A stretch of 64,000 bases of DNA from Ciborinia camelliae (taxonomy: Eukaryota; Ascomycota; Leotiomycetes; Helotiales; Sclerotiniaceae). Position 1 is the first letter of the stretch, and every line of letters starts with the position of its first letter. Shown here one piece after another: positions 1-12,476 of this stretch. The translations under genes were made by a program, and so were the position numbers. A model generated the notes under the pieces. That model saw only the letters and a list, made by a program, of their open reading frames with translations, searched no databases and was not told where the DNA came from. Location of the stretch: NCBI GenBank assembly GCA_025890175.1, contig JANPYM010000010.1, forward strand, positions 1,208,427 through 1,272,426, in the 5' to 3' direction.

Positions 1-667
1 TTAAATTAAATTATTTTTTTTATATAAAAAAGTTAATTTATAATAAAGATTAATTTTATGTTTTATTTGAATTTAATTAAATATAATAAATTCAACATAA
101 TATTAATAAATATTTTTTATTTTTTAAATAAATATTAAGATTTAGTATTTTTCGAATTTAAAATTAATATTTCAAAAAAAATTTAATTTTTTTTATATAA
201 AAAAATGAAAAGTTTATTATAATTTAAAATTATTATAAACAAAAAACAAATTAATTTCAATAATTACAAAATATATAAAATTAATTGTAATTTTAATTAA
301 TACAAATTATTTATTTTAATTATTTTAAAAATAATTAATATAATAATACAAATATTTTTTAAGTTTTTAATTTAATATTTTAGATTAATTATTTATTTTA
401 AAATAATAAATGATAAATATAAATTTCTGGATATTTTATAATTAATAAAAATTTTATTAAATTTTATTATTTTATTATATACTTTTATTAAAAATAAAAA
501 ATTTAATTATTTTAATATTTAATTATAAAATAATATAAAAAATTATTTTAATTGTTTTTTAATATTAAAATCTTTATTATTAAAAAATTTTGAAAAAAAA
601 TTGATTTAAATAAATTTGAAAATTTTTTGTTTAATTAATTTATATATTTATATAATAATAATATTAT
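1..667. other. A+T-rich stretch, no gene seen
   Basis: Almost pure A/T with homopolymer runs and stops in all frames. No recognisable protein motif, RNA gene or terminal repeat. It could be the interior of a decayed transposable element, since it borders an LTR-like island, but nothing in it shows this directly. Confidence 0.5.
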
Positions 668-746
668 TGTTGCGATACCAGTGAATCTGCAGGGCAGATT
701 CACCGGAGCGTGCGGCCGCGTGCGGCCGGTATACCCGCTACACGGG

Positions 747-754
747 CATATAAG
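747..754 (+). promoter_or_regulatory. TATA-like box in LTR-like island
   Basis: CATATAAG lies about 80 bases into the LTR-like island, the position expected for an LTR promoter. It suggests plus-strand transcription. The assembly gap follows a few bases later. Confidence 0.35.
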
Positions 755-768
755 CTTATAGATTGATC

Positions 769-778
769 NNNNNNNNNN
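769..778. other. Assembly gap (10 N)
   Basis: Ten N bases inside a GC-rich, hairpin-rich LTR-like sequence. The gap size is probably a placeholder. Any open frame read across it is artificial. Confidence 0.95.
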
Positions 779-951
779 TGAGAGTAGCCAGGGCCGTATA
801 AGCCGTACGGACCGCGAAGCGGCTTGTAGGCCCAATACGGTCTAGCGCCCTATCTTAAGCTTAAATAGCATACAAGGTTCAATCTTAGTTCTATAGTAAT
901 TTCAAATAACATCACACAACTTGCACCTTCACGTGATCTACCTTTTCAACA

Positions 952-1232
952 TAATTTAATATTAATTAATATTAATATATAGATTGGTTAGATATTATTT
1001 TTAAGGATTATTATTTTGAAGATTAGAAATATAGATATAATTGTTAAATTTTAATAAACATTATATAAATAATTATTTATAATATAAATAAATTTATAGA
1101 ACATTTAGTAAAAAAAACGAATTTATATTTTATAATTTTTAATAAGATTTTTTATTTAAATATTATTTTTTTAAATAAAATATTATTATAATTAATATAA
1201 CGAAAAGGTTGTATTAATATTTAATATTAAAG
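952..1232. other. A+T-rich spacer, nothing seen
   Basis: A/T-rich spacer between two LTR-like islands. Short, stop-rich, and no recognisable motif. Confidence 0.5.
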
Positions 1233-1370
1233 TGTCGGTTCATCTCAGGGTGATAAACACACATATGTGGTAGTAAGGTGACCAGCAACAGTAGGTATAA
1301 AACTCGTTGTAGTATTGATGGTGTTCTAGCTAAGAGGGTGCGGGTGGGAGCACGTGACCCTGTCACAACA
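1233..1370. mobile_element. 138-bp solo LTR or small LTR-like element
   Basis: A GC-richer island that begins TGTCGG and ends ACAACA. It is flanked by exact 5-bp repeats TAAAG (1228-1232 and 1371-1375), the target duplication an LTR-retrotransposon integrase leaves. It holds a CACGTG at 1351-1356 and shows little sign of RIP. No body or second LTR is seen, so a solo LTR is the simplest reading. A small non-autonomous element is possible. Confidence 0.75.
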
Positions 1371-2569
1371 TAAAGGTTTATTATTTTTTATAATATTAAT
1401 TATTGTCTAATTATTATAATTAGGGAAAATAAAGATTATTAGATAATAAGATTAAATTTAAAAAAATTAATAAAATTCTATTTAATTTTTATATACTATT
1501 ATATAGATTTTATATTATTTTATAATATAATATAAATATTTATTTATATATTTTTTTAATTTTTTATTATCGCTTTGTTATAATATATAATATAAAATTT
1601 ATTATAAAACCTTTTATTTTTAGTTTTTTCATTATTTTTATTTATTATATATATAATTAAAATATATTATTTATAATTATTTATATTGAACAATCTCTAA
1701 ACCAATATTCTGTATAATCATATTGATTATTTATTTATTCCGATTATTTATTTTGTATTAAAATATTTTGTAGTATTTTTAAATCCAATGTGGTTTTAGG
1801 ATTTCGATAATATTAAATATTAATATTATAAAACAGTCTTATTATTATAATTTTGTATATATATATTAATTATATTTATTAAATAATATTTTATATTTTT
1901 ATATTTATTTATTATAATCTTTATTATATATTTTATTTTTGAAATGTATATTTTTTATAAATCTTTTTATAAAAATTTATTTAAATCAAGGTTTTTTGGC
2001 TTTTGAATTCTTTATTGAATTTTTTTTCGATTATTAATCAAATTTATTAACAAAAAAACGGATTCGGATTTATATTTCAAATTTTGTTTTGATTATTAAA
2101 ATGCTAATTACAAAAGTTAAGCTTTTTCAGGATTAAAATCGAAAAACTTGAGATGGTATTAATTATTATAGCAAAACTATTATTTATGTTATAATTCTAT
2201 ATAATTAATAATATTAATTTTATTAATTAAATATAAAAAATAATTAAGAAATATAATAATACAAAAGAATGCTATATTAATAAATTCGATATAATAATTG
2301 TAGATATAATAATTAAAGATATATAATTTTATATTTTATATTGCTTTTAATAATATAAATATTTAGATTTATAGAATTTTAATTTATAAATTATTATCTA
2401 AAATCAATTTTATTATTAATCAATATATATTATTAAAAGAATTAATAGTTTTAATATATTTAAATATAAATAAATATTTATATTTCAAAATATTTATATT
2501 TTAATTAAGGTTTTATTTTATTAAGTCTTTTTTAATTTTATATAAAATAAAAATTATTATATTTGGATA
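1371..2569. other. A+T-rich stretch, probable decayed repeat
   Basis: Stop-rich A/T sequence between a small element and the left LTR of A1. No protein motif could be read. I treat it as older RIP-decayed repeat DNA. Confidence 0.45.
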
Positions 2570-2759
2570 TGTTATACGCATCACATAGGATTATAAAGGT
2601 GAAATCGTAGATATACAATCTGATAAAAGAATTATGCTGAAAAGGAAAGAATCCTTTTGGAAAGAATATTATCTAATATAAACGTTGATCATATAATTAT
2701 AATGATTACATAATCAATTATATAACTATTATTTATTAGGCAAAGACTTTGGTATAATA
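2570..2759 (-). repeat. 3' LTR of A1 (family A, 190 bp)
   Basis: Matches the family A LTRs at 28117, 31474, 35486 and 49615. Here the ends are TGTTA and AATA, where intact copies have TGTCA and TGACA. The bases just inside (2760-2775), read on the minus strand, are a purine-rich AAAAGGGGAGA tract, the expected polypurine primer next to a 3' LTR. That fixes the element on the minus strand. The outer left half is well preserved and the inner right end is RIP-mutated. Confidence 0.85.
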
Positions 2760-3054
2760 TTATCTCCCCTTTTCGAAAATAGATTTAAAATGCTAAAGAA
2801 TATAAATTAGTTTTTTTTTTTTATTAATCTTTTTTATTATTAAACTTAAATTGATCCGGGTAAGTAATATAAAAAACCTTAACCTCCTTTTTTATATATA
2901 TAAAGTCAAAAATATTATAATAAATATAATTAAAAAAATGTTTTAATTATTAAATTTTATATTATAATTATTTATAATAAAACTTAAAATTTAGAATATA
3001 TTTTAATTCCTATTTTCTTTATTATTAATTATTATTAATGTAATAAATTGTTTT

Positions 3055-3255
3055 TGTCGCGATTTGGGGCACGTGACCTCCGGTCACATGACTCCGCTAG
3101 CGGCGGCGTCGGCCGCGTGCGGCCACACCGCCCGCGTAGCGGGTGTATATAAGAATCGTGTACTTCGTACTCGATCTTAGTATATTTTACAATATAACTT
3201 ATTTATTATATACTATTGATTAATAATTATTTATTATTGAGTAATTGAATTAATA
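3055..3255 (+). repeat. 5' LTR of element B (201 bp)
   Basis: Starts TGTCGCG and ends AATA (CA decayed to TA). The outer part is GC-rich and intact, with a CACGTG at 3070-3075, a GTGACC/GGTCAC hairpin and a TATATAAG box at 3146-3153. The inner end is A/T-shifted. Same length as the 3' copy. Confidence 0.9.
3146..3153 (+). promoter_or_regulatory. TATA box of B LTR
   Basis: TATATAAG lies about 90 bases into the 5' LTR and is kept in the 3' LTR at 15034-15042, although the bases around it there have decayed. It is the likely promoter for element B and fixes its strand. Confidence 0.6.
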
Positions 3256-6049
3256 TTAATTAGTATTGTTTATAAAAATATTATAAATTAATTAAATAAA
3301 AAATTTTTTAAATTTTTTTTAAAGATTGATGGTTATAGATATAATTAATATTATTAAGGGTATTTAATAATGAAAAACTAATAAATGAAGTATTATATTT
3401 TTTTGGATTAAGTGTTTATGGTATTTAAAATGTGTATAATTATTTAGTTTAAAAAACGATATGATTTTTAAGATTTTTGAAAAAATTTGATTTTGAATAT
3501 AATAATTTTTTTAATAAAAATTATTATAATTTATATAACGAAAAAATTGTTAAAATGTTAAATATTAAAAATTCGATTTTAAATATAGCGATTTTTTTAG
3601 TAAAAGTTATTGTAGTTTATGTGATGGAGAGATTATTATAAAAAGATTAAATTCAAAAAGATTAGTTGTTTATTTGGTTTTTGTGTTTATTATATAATTT
3701 ATAAAATATTATTTTATTTTATATTATTTATAAATTTTTATTTAAAATTTATTTTAGATTATCTTTATCCGTTTTTAAGTTTTTTTTTATCTTTTTATTT
3801 TATTTTATATCAATTTTTATATTTTTTCTTATATATTTATTTATTTTTTTATATTTTGTAAATTACTTTTCCAATTCGGATTAACTCGAAAACGTTAATT
3901 TATATATACAAAAATAATATTATATCTCAAATTAGCTTTATACAATTTATTTATAATCTTTTATTTTTTTTGTTATTTTTTAATTTTAATTTTTTATACT
4001 TTTTTTTTAATTAATTATTTTTTTTAATTGATATTATATTGTATTATATATAACGATTATATATAATATTGTTTATATTTTTTGCATTAATATATAATAA
4101 TCACAAATATTACTTTTATTTTTTATTTCGGATATATTATTGATTTTTAATTTTGGTTTTAATATAAAAAATATTTTTTTTTGATTATTTTTGTTTTTAT
4201 AAAGGCGATAAAGAATATAATTATTTATAATATAAAGATTAATAATTATAATAGGATTAAAAATAACAAATAGCTTTTTTACAAAATATATTTTCGATAA
4301 TAATAAATTTTACAAATTTTAAAATTTTTTTTTTAATAATTTTGAAATTATTAAAAAAATTATTGATAAGAAAATAAACAAATATATTATATTTCGATTT
4401 TTTAATTACAAATATATTAATATTTAAAATCTTGATTTTTAAAATATTATTTATAATTAGTTTAATTTATTTTAAATAAAAAAATTTAAACAATTTGATA
4501 ATATTAATTTGTTTGAATATTAATAAATATTATATTTACAAAAAGTATATATCTTATTTAATGTTATTATTATTTAAAAATTTTATAATATTATTAGATT
4601 TTTAAAATATATTTTATAAATAAAAAAATAAATTGAAAAAGTTTTAAAACAAAACAATTTTAAATTTCATTTTTTCAAAATTAATTGTTTTATAAAACAA
4701 TATTATATTATTTATTTTTTGTTTTTTATATTTAAAAATTTATTTAAATGTTTTGATATATTTTTTTTTGTTTTATTAAAAAAATTAAATTTAAACAATT
4801 TATTATTTTTATTTTTGTTATTATTTTTTTTATTGGATGATAAATATATAACTTCTTTAGATAATATTGGGTAGATATATTAGTTTTAATATAATATAAT
4901 ATTAATTATTTAAAAATTGTTTTATAATAATAAATTGAAATGTTTTAAAAACCGATAATAATATTTAATATAAAATTAATATTTTTTATAATATATATTA
5001 ATAAATAATGTTTTTCTCAATTATATATTTATTAGTTTATTTATATATATTGATTAATAATATTTTGTAGATTTATTATATTTTTATAAAAAAGTTTTAA
5101 ATATTTAAAGTTTTTATTGAATTATTATAATAATATTTTAAAAAAAAGAAATATATATATATAATTAAAAATAAATGGATTTAAATATTATTTTAAATAA
5201 TAATAAATAAAAATTCGAATAAAACATTTAATAAATATTTATTATTATTTATTAAAAAAATCTAAAATATTTTATATTAATTTTTATTATAAAAATAAAT
5301 TAATAATATTTTTTATAATAAACTTTTTATAATTTATAAATTTTATTTAATATATTAATATATATATCAAAAATCGTTAAATTTATTTATTGTTTTTTAA
5401 AACGATTTATATATTAATATAAAGATTTATAAATTATTATTATATATTTTAATTTAATTAAATATTATTAAATATAATATTCGGTTTAAAAATAAATAAT
5501 AAAACAAAAAACAATTTAAAATATATTATATAAATTGAAAATATATTAATTAAAATAATATTAAAAATAAAAAGTATAATTATAAATAAAATAATTATAA
5601 TTATAATAATTATAATTTAAATTTTAATCAAAATTTTAATTAAAATAATAATAATAATAATAATTATAATAATAATTTCAATTACAATAATAATTTTAAT
5701 TGTAATTATAATTATAATTATAATAAATTTTAATCTTAATTATTTTTTTGATTTCGATTTTTATTATAATTTTGATTATATAATCTAAACTTTTATAATA
5801 AAAATAATGATTATAAAAATAAAAAAATATATATTTTAAAAAAATAAATTAAATAAATTTAATATTATAAAAACAAATTTTAATAATATTAAACCGATTT
5901 TAAAATAAACAAATTTATTAAAAAAAAAGAAAATATATTTTATATAAATAATAATTTTAATAATAATATAAAAAATTTTTATATATTATATAAATTAATT
6001 ATTAATAATAAAGAAATTATTAACAATTTAATAATAAAGGTTTTAATAT
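3256..6049 (+). other. Decayed leader and gag region of element B
   Basis: Interior of element B, A/T-saturated with many stops. Around 5560-5720 there is an AAT-rich tract that would code for Asn-rich low-complexity sequence, as is common in fungal Gag proteins. No zinc knuckle could be read with confidence. Confidence 0.45.
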
Positions 6050-7054
6050 ATATATTAATTGTAAAATTTTTAAATATAATTTTTCGATATAACGATTTCG
6101 AATTTTAAAATATAATTATTAATATCAATATAACACAAAAATCGATTATTGGATATATTTAGTTTTAAATTTTTTAGAAATTTATAAATTTGATATTAAA
6201 TTAATTGATTATAAATAATATATTAATTATTTTTAATATTAAATTTGCTAATTTTATTAATTTTTTTATAATTAAATTTTTTATTAGGATTATCGAATTT
6301 TATATTATAATTACAAATATATCGTTTTTATTTAGTTTTGTTAATATAAATTAATTTAAAGTATATTATAAGAATATTAATAATATATTTATATAAAAAA
6401 AAGAATTATTTTATATCAATTATTTTATTATATATAAATATAATTATATTTTTATTTAATAAAATATTAATTTATAATTTTATTTAATAATATTTAAATT
6501 TTAATAATTGTATTAACGTTTTAATTATTCAATTATATATTATTTTTAATAATTATTGGAGTATATAAAGTATAATAATTATAATTTAAAATTAATTAAG
6601 AAACTAATAAAGTTTTATAAATAATATCAAAAATATAATAAATTTTTAAAATAATTTAAATTTATTTTATAAAATAATATTAAATATAATTTTTTAATAT
6701 ATATTAATATTTTTTATATTAAGAATAAATTAATATTATATATTATTAATAAAGTTATAAGATATTAAATTATTAATTAATTTAATAATATTATAATTAA
6801 ATATATATAAAATATTTTAAAATATATATAAATTGATATATATATTAAATTATTCGATTATATTATTTATAATATTGATATTTAATTTATTAATAAAAAG
6901 TTTGTTTAATTTATAATATTTATAGAAATTAATACAAAAACTGTATTAATCGAAATTCATTAATTGATTAGTATTATTAAATAATATTATAATCCAATTT
7001 ATAAAATTTATATTATTATTTTTAATAATTTTATTTACAAAAAATTAAATAAAC
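6050..7054 (+). pseudogene. Decayed protease-integrase region of element B
   Basis: Plus-strand translation, ignoring many stops, shows in order a protease-like segment near 6130-6190 (pattern QKSIIGYI around a lost DTGAS-type site), a segment near 6300-6370 reading like ITNISFLF then INQFKVYY, and an integrase core from about 6700. The integrase part includes FILRINQYYILLIKLQD, then a region where an ERYH-type motif would be expected. These line up, from memory, with a family of fungal retrotransposon polyproteins whose protease region has an ADTPFLLCLADMD-like stretch. The differences are mostly of the kinds transitions produce. The frame is cut at 7054 by element C. The match is by eye and needs a profile search. 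Confidence 0.6.
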
Positions 7055-7214
7055 TGTTAAGGTATGATGGAAGTATAGGATTAGATTGATTAGTAGGAAT
7101 AGTAGAATCCTTGTAAAGGATTCTATTATTCCTATGAGAGTGTAGTCATATTCGTGTTATGTATGGATGTTATGTTATACGTTGTGTTAAGTTTTATAAT
7201 TATTTGTTTTAATA
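7055..7214 (-). repeat. 3' LTR of element C (160 bp)
   Basis: Left LTR, starting TGTTAAGG and ending AATA. The outer left half is intact, with an inverted repeat around GAATCCTTGTAAAGGATTC. The inner right half is A/T-shifted compared with the 12312 copy. Confidence 0.85.
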
Positions 7215-10200
7215 TTTTTTTTCGGATATTATATATATTTTAAAATTGTTTAATGCAAAAAAATTTATTTATTTTTTTATTTTTAATATTTTAATAAAAC
7301 GTTAAAATATATTTTTTGCTAAAGATTTGGTTAATTTGTTAATTATTATTTTATTAATTGGTATATAGCTTATTTTTAATTTTTTTTTTTTTTGTAAATT
7401 TTATATATAATAATAAATTATATTAATATATTTTGATTGATTTATAAATTATATATTTTTTATTAAAACAATAATGTTTTAATTATTATTTTTTATTTAT
7501 ATTTTAAATCTGTTTTTTTCAATATAATATTTATATTTTATATTATAAAATATTTATATTAATCATTATTTTTATTTTGTTGTAATTGATTATGTAATGT
7601 ATTTTAATTCAATAATAAATATTAATATTACATTTTGTTTTTAATTTATCCAAAATATTAGGCTATTATTTAATAAAGTTATTATTTCAAAAATACTTTT
7701 TTTATTTATAATATTATTTATATAATTTATATCAGAATATATAATTAAATTTTTAATTTTTTTTGGTTTATAATACAATTTATAATTAATTATTATTTAT
7801 AAATATTGTATAATTTTTTGTAATTAGTATATATAAAATTTTATAGGATTTTTTATATATTAATTAAATTTCCTAAAATTAAATGTAATATTTAATTTAA
7901 AATATATTATTGTATATATTAATTTATTAATTATACAATAATATTATATAAAATCAATTTATTTTTTGTTTTTTTTAAATAATCAAAATACTTTATATTT
8001 TTTAATAAATATATTAATTAATTTTAATATTTTTTTTGCAAATTTATATTTATTTAAAACATTTTTAAGATATTGTATTTGATCAATATATAAAATACAA
8101 TTTTCCCTATTCCAAATTATTTTTAAACTTAAAAGCTTTAAATATTTTATTTCTTTTAAATTTTTGATTTTAAATTTTAATATAAATTGTTTGTTAAACT
8201 ATATAATATTATTGATAAATTTCGTTATTATAAAAAAATTGTTAATATATAATAAAATAATTATTTTTTAATTTGTATAAATAAATAAATAAGGATTAGT
8301 TTGATTTTATGTAAACCTTTAAATAATAAATCAAGATTTGATTAAATCGTTTCAATTATATATTATTTGTTTCAAATTATATAAATTTTATAATATTTTT
8401 AAAATATATTTTAATTTTATTAAAACTTTTTTTAATATAAAAAAAAAATTTTTTTTTTTTAATTTGATCTTTGTAAATATATTTTTGATATTAAAATAAT
8501 ATATTTCAAAATTTTGGAAAACGATTATTGATAAAAAAAAACGGATTATTATTAATTATACAATAAAAACGAAAATATCGAAAAAGTTAATATTATATTT
8601 TTGAATAAACTTTTGTACTATCAATTTTACCTTAAAACAATTCAACGATTTATTTATTTTTAATTTTATTACAAAAATCTATTTCGTAATAATCAAATTT
8701 ATTTTATTATTATCAAATATTTATTATTATATTTTATTCTTTTCGAATTTATTAATCTTTTTTTAAATAATCTTTTTTTATTATTTTTCGTATATAAAAT
8801 TATTAATAATTTTTTTATAAATCTTAAAAATAAATATTTTTTTTACTATAATATTTATAAAAACAATTTTAAATAAAAAAATATAATTATCCAATTACTT
8901 TTTTGTAAATAATTATTAATTAAATTTTAATTTCGAAATTATAATAAACAAAGTTTGCAAATACTTTATCTTTTAAAAATTAACTTTATTTTTTTTCTTT
9001 TTAAATCACTTTTTTGTTATTAATTTTTTATATATATCATTAATATTATTTATTATAAAATTAGTTATTAATTCTATTTTTAATATTTGAAATTATAAAA
9101 TAATAATTTAAATAATTAATAAAAATTATTATTATTATATTATATTAATTATAATTTTTTTTAAATTAATAATATTGATATTAATTATAAATAATATAAA
9201 AATAATATCTATATTATTTTATAATTAATTAATAAAATATTAATCTAATAAATTATTTAAAATTCCCTATTTTTTAATAAAATCTTTTTTTAATATTTGA
9301 ATTTGTAATTTTAGATTAACTTTTTTTTTTAATAATTTTTCAAAGAAAATGTAATTACTGATTTTAATTATAATATATATATTTAAAATATAAACTTAAA
9401 AATGCTTAATAATATATTCGCTATATTTTAGAAATATTATAATTCTTATATAATTAATTAATTTATTTTATTGTGCATTGTATAAATACAATATAGGATT
9501 AATATAAAAATAATATTTCGATTTTTATATCCTAATATAATTAATAAATAAAACTTTATCAAATTATATCTTATAAAATAAAATTTATCATTTTTTTGTT
9601 TAAACATTAATTATTTATAATTTTCTTTGAAAAAGCTTTCCCTGTTTTTGATGTACCTTAAACTTATTAATATAAAAATTAATATATGTTTTATTTTGTA
9701 TATAAATATCAGTCTTAATAATATAATCCTAAAATTCAATAGGTAAAACAAAATCCTTAAGTATTACCCGAATATTTATTTATATTATAAAAATTGTATA
9801 TTTTGTAATCTTATTTTGATTTAAAAAATATATATATATTGTTTACTTTTGTATGTTTATAATATTCTATCACGTTTACAATATCTTTTCAATCTCTGGA
9901 ATATTATTAATACAAATTATTAGAATATTAAAATTTAATTTTTTTTTTATCCTTAATTGTTACTTCTCCAATTTACTAATAATATTGCTCTTTTGTATAA
10001 AGAATATAATCTATACCTTTTTTATCTAATTATCAATAATCTTAGCAAAATACTATTTCTTCCGAAAAGATATAGGGAAAGGGCCTATAACATTTAGAAA
10101 TACAAATATAAATAATTGTTTTTTATACTCGAAAAATATACTACTATAATATTTCTTTATTTTAATTATAATATATATTTTGCAAAAAGTAAGCTTTATC

Positions 10201-12311
10201 AATAATTATATTTTTTTATTAAAAATAATTATTAAATATAATTTACAAAATACTCCATTATTTATATACCCCAATCTTTGATATTATAGTTAATATCTTT
10301 ACAGCCAATTTTTTTATTAAATTTTGATTAAATCAATTTTGATTTTTTTATATATAATATTTTGTATATTATTAAATAGTATTATAAAAAATATAATATT
10401 AACCAAAAAATTCAATAAATTAAAAATTATATAAATATTATAAAAATTCTTTATTAAAAATATAATTTTTTTATTTTTATAAAAATATATTTTTTTATTA
10501 TTAAATATTTTTTTAATCTTAAAATCTTTGCAAAACATTTTTGCAAATAATAAGCTAACCCCCAAATTTAAAATATATAATATATTTAATTTATAAATTT
10601 TCTTTTTTTATACAATTTTTATAATATTATAATTTTTTACAAATAATTTTTTTTTATTAATTTTGATAATATAAAATCATTTAAATAATTTTAAATTAAA
10701 AAAAAAATAATATTAATTAATTATATATATTAATATTTTAATATTTACAATTTATTTATAAAATTTGTTAATAAATAAAATATATACAAATTTATTTATA
10801 AAATTATTTAAAAAAACGAATATATTAAATTTTTTTTTATTATTTAATATTTCTATTACAATATATGTATAAATAAATTTAAAAAAAAAAATAGTTTTAT
10901 CGAATTATAGTTTAGGAGTTTTATTACAAATATGTTAATTTATAAATATATAAATTATTATTACAAACTTTTTCAAAATAAAATTATTTTTAATATATTA
11001 TTAAATGTTATTTTTATATAAATAATTCTAAACAATGTAATCCTTTTTATTGTAATAAAAATATTTTTTAATTTTATTAAAATTTTGAAAATATAAATCT
11101 TGATTATATTTATTATTATTATATCTTTTATTATTAATATAATTTTATTCTTATTTTTATTATTTTTAATACATTATTATAGCTATAATAATATTATTAT
11201 TTGTATTTATTGATTTAACCGTAACAATAATTATAATCTTTAAATTTAAATCTATATTTTTTTTATTAATAATTTATAATTTATTAAACTTTTATTGAAA
11301 ATCAAATATTTGAATATTAATTATATTAATTATTATAATAAATCTTTTTGGAAAATTTTAAATAAAAAAATTTAATATTATATTATTTATTAGAATTTTT
11401 ATTTAATTTTTATTATCTTTTATAATCTGTTTATAAATAAATTAAATCTTTTTTTAGTTATTTTTAATTGTTGTATTTGATTTCAATTTTTAAATAATAA
11501 ATTATATTATTTGGTTTTAAATATTTTATAATATAATTTGAATATATTCTATTTTCAAAATTATTTATTTAATATAAAACTTTATTTAATTCTTAATAAA
11601 CTTGATATTTATCTCATTGATATATTATATAATAAAAAACTTAATTTTTATTTAAATTTTAATTATTTTATAAATACCATCTTTTTTTTCAAATTTAATA
11701 TTATTAGTAAAAATTGTTATATATTATATTATTATATTATTTATTATAAATTTTTATCTTTTCTCCATTATATAAAATTTTGTTAATTTAAATTATTATT
11801 TCTAATTGTTTTAATTAAAAATCGAAATATAGGATTATTAAACCTTATTATTTATATTAAATAAAATAAAAAATATTATAATAATTATAATTATTATAAA
11901 AATTATATACGATATTATAAAAAAAATAAAAATTTAAATATTTTTATAATTAAAAAATTTTTATTAAAATATAATAAATAAAAACAAAGAAATCCTTTTA
12001 TTTTTGTTATAAAATTAAATTAAATTAAAAAATTTTAATATAAAATAAAATCGAAAAATAAGATTTGAATTTTCGTTTTTAAATATATATAAAATATTTA
12101 AATAAATAAAATAATTTTTTTATAAAATAATATAAGTTTTTATTTAAATTTTTAAAAATAAATAAATAATTTTAATAAATTAAAAAAAGTTTTTGTTTAA
12201 ATTAATAAAAGCCTTTGTTTAAATTTTAAAATTTTTATTATTATTAATAAAACTTTTCTCTTTTTTAAATAAAAACAAATTTAATTTAAATACAAATCTA
12301 GATTTATAATC
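7215..12311 (-). pseudogene. Decayed Copia gag-pol of element C
   Basis: Coding interior of element C on the minus strand, with stops throughout. The integrase core is legible at about 9640-10093 (FLNVIGPFPISFRKK, LPIEF). Gag should lie to its right (about 10300-12200) and the reverse transcriptase to its left. Two open stretches (minus 10317-10565, plus 11538-11786) are A/T-rich chance frames and not evidence of function. Beyond the integrase I cannot assign domains. Confidence 0.6.
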
Positions 12312-12471
12312 TATTAAAATATAATAGAAGTATAAAATTAAATTAATTAATAGAAATAATAGAATCCTTGCAAAAATTTTTATTATTTCTATAAGAACGT
12401 AGCCGTGTTTGTGCTACGCATGGACGCTACGCTACGCGCCGCGCTAAGTTCTATAGTCACTCGCTTCAACA
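12312..12471 (-). repeat. 5' LTR of element C (160 bp)
   Basis: Right LTR, which decays on its inner left half (TATTAAAATATAATAG against TGTTAAGGTATGATGG). It keeps its outer right half GC-rich, ending TTCAACA. Same length as the left copy. Confidence 0.85.
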
Positions 12472-12476
12472 TAAAC

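Larger units (their letters stand above)
668..951. mobile_element. LTR-like island with internal assembly gap
   Basis: GC-richer island with ends TGTTG and CAACA, as in LTRs. It has a hairpin of two 10-bp arms (681-690 and 694-703) around a 3-base loop, a direct repeat of the GCGTGCGGCC type, a TATA-like CATATAAG at 747-754 and a CACGTG at 930-935. Ten N bases at 769-778 interrupt it, so the true length is unknown. The flanking bases (ATTAT left, TAATT right) do not match, so it may be one LTR of a longer element rather than a solo LTR. It resembles the family B LTR only in layout: TGTYGCGAT start, GCGTGCGGCC block and TATA. Confidence 0.6.
7055..12471 (-). mobile_element. Element C, full-length Ty1/Copia, nested in B
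   Basis: Two 160-bp LTRs (7055-7214 and 12312-12471) bound a 5,417-bp element. Exact 5-bp duplications TAAAC flank it (7050-7054 and 12472-12476). On the minus strand, around 9940-10093, the translation reads FLNVIGPFPISFRKK then YFAKIIDN, the first-Asp region of a Copia integrase (usual pattern D-x-x-GPFP ... YF ... DD). The catalytic Asp is changed to Asn. Further down, at about 9640-9770, LPIEF is followed by a stretch like the TP-x-E and kP segments of Copia integrases. The reverse transcriptase should lie at about 7400-9400 but is too decayed for me to read. The 3' LTR is the left one. Confidence 0.85.

Noticed and set aside
635..835. Open frame across the first N gap
   Set aside because: It depends on the ten N bases being read through and lies inside an LTR-like island. 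No protein similarity is visible.
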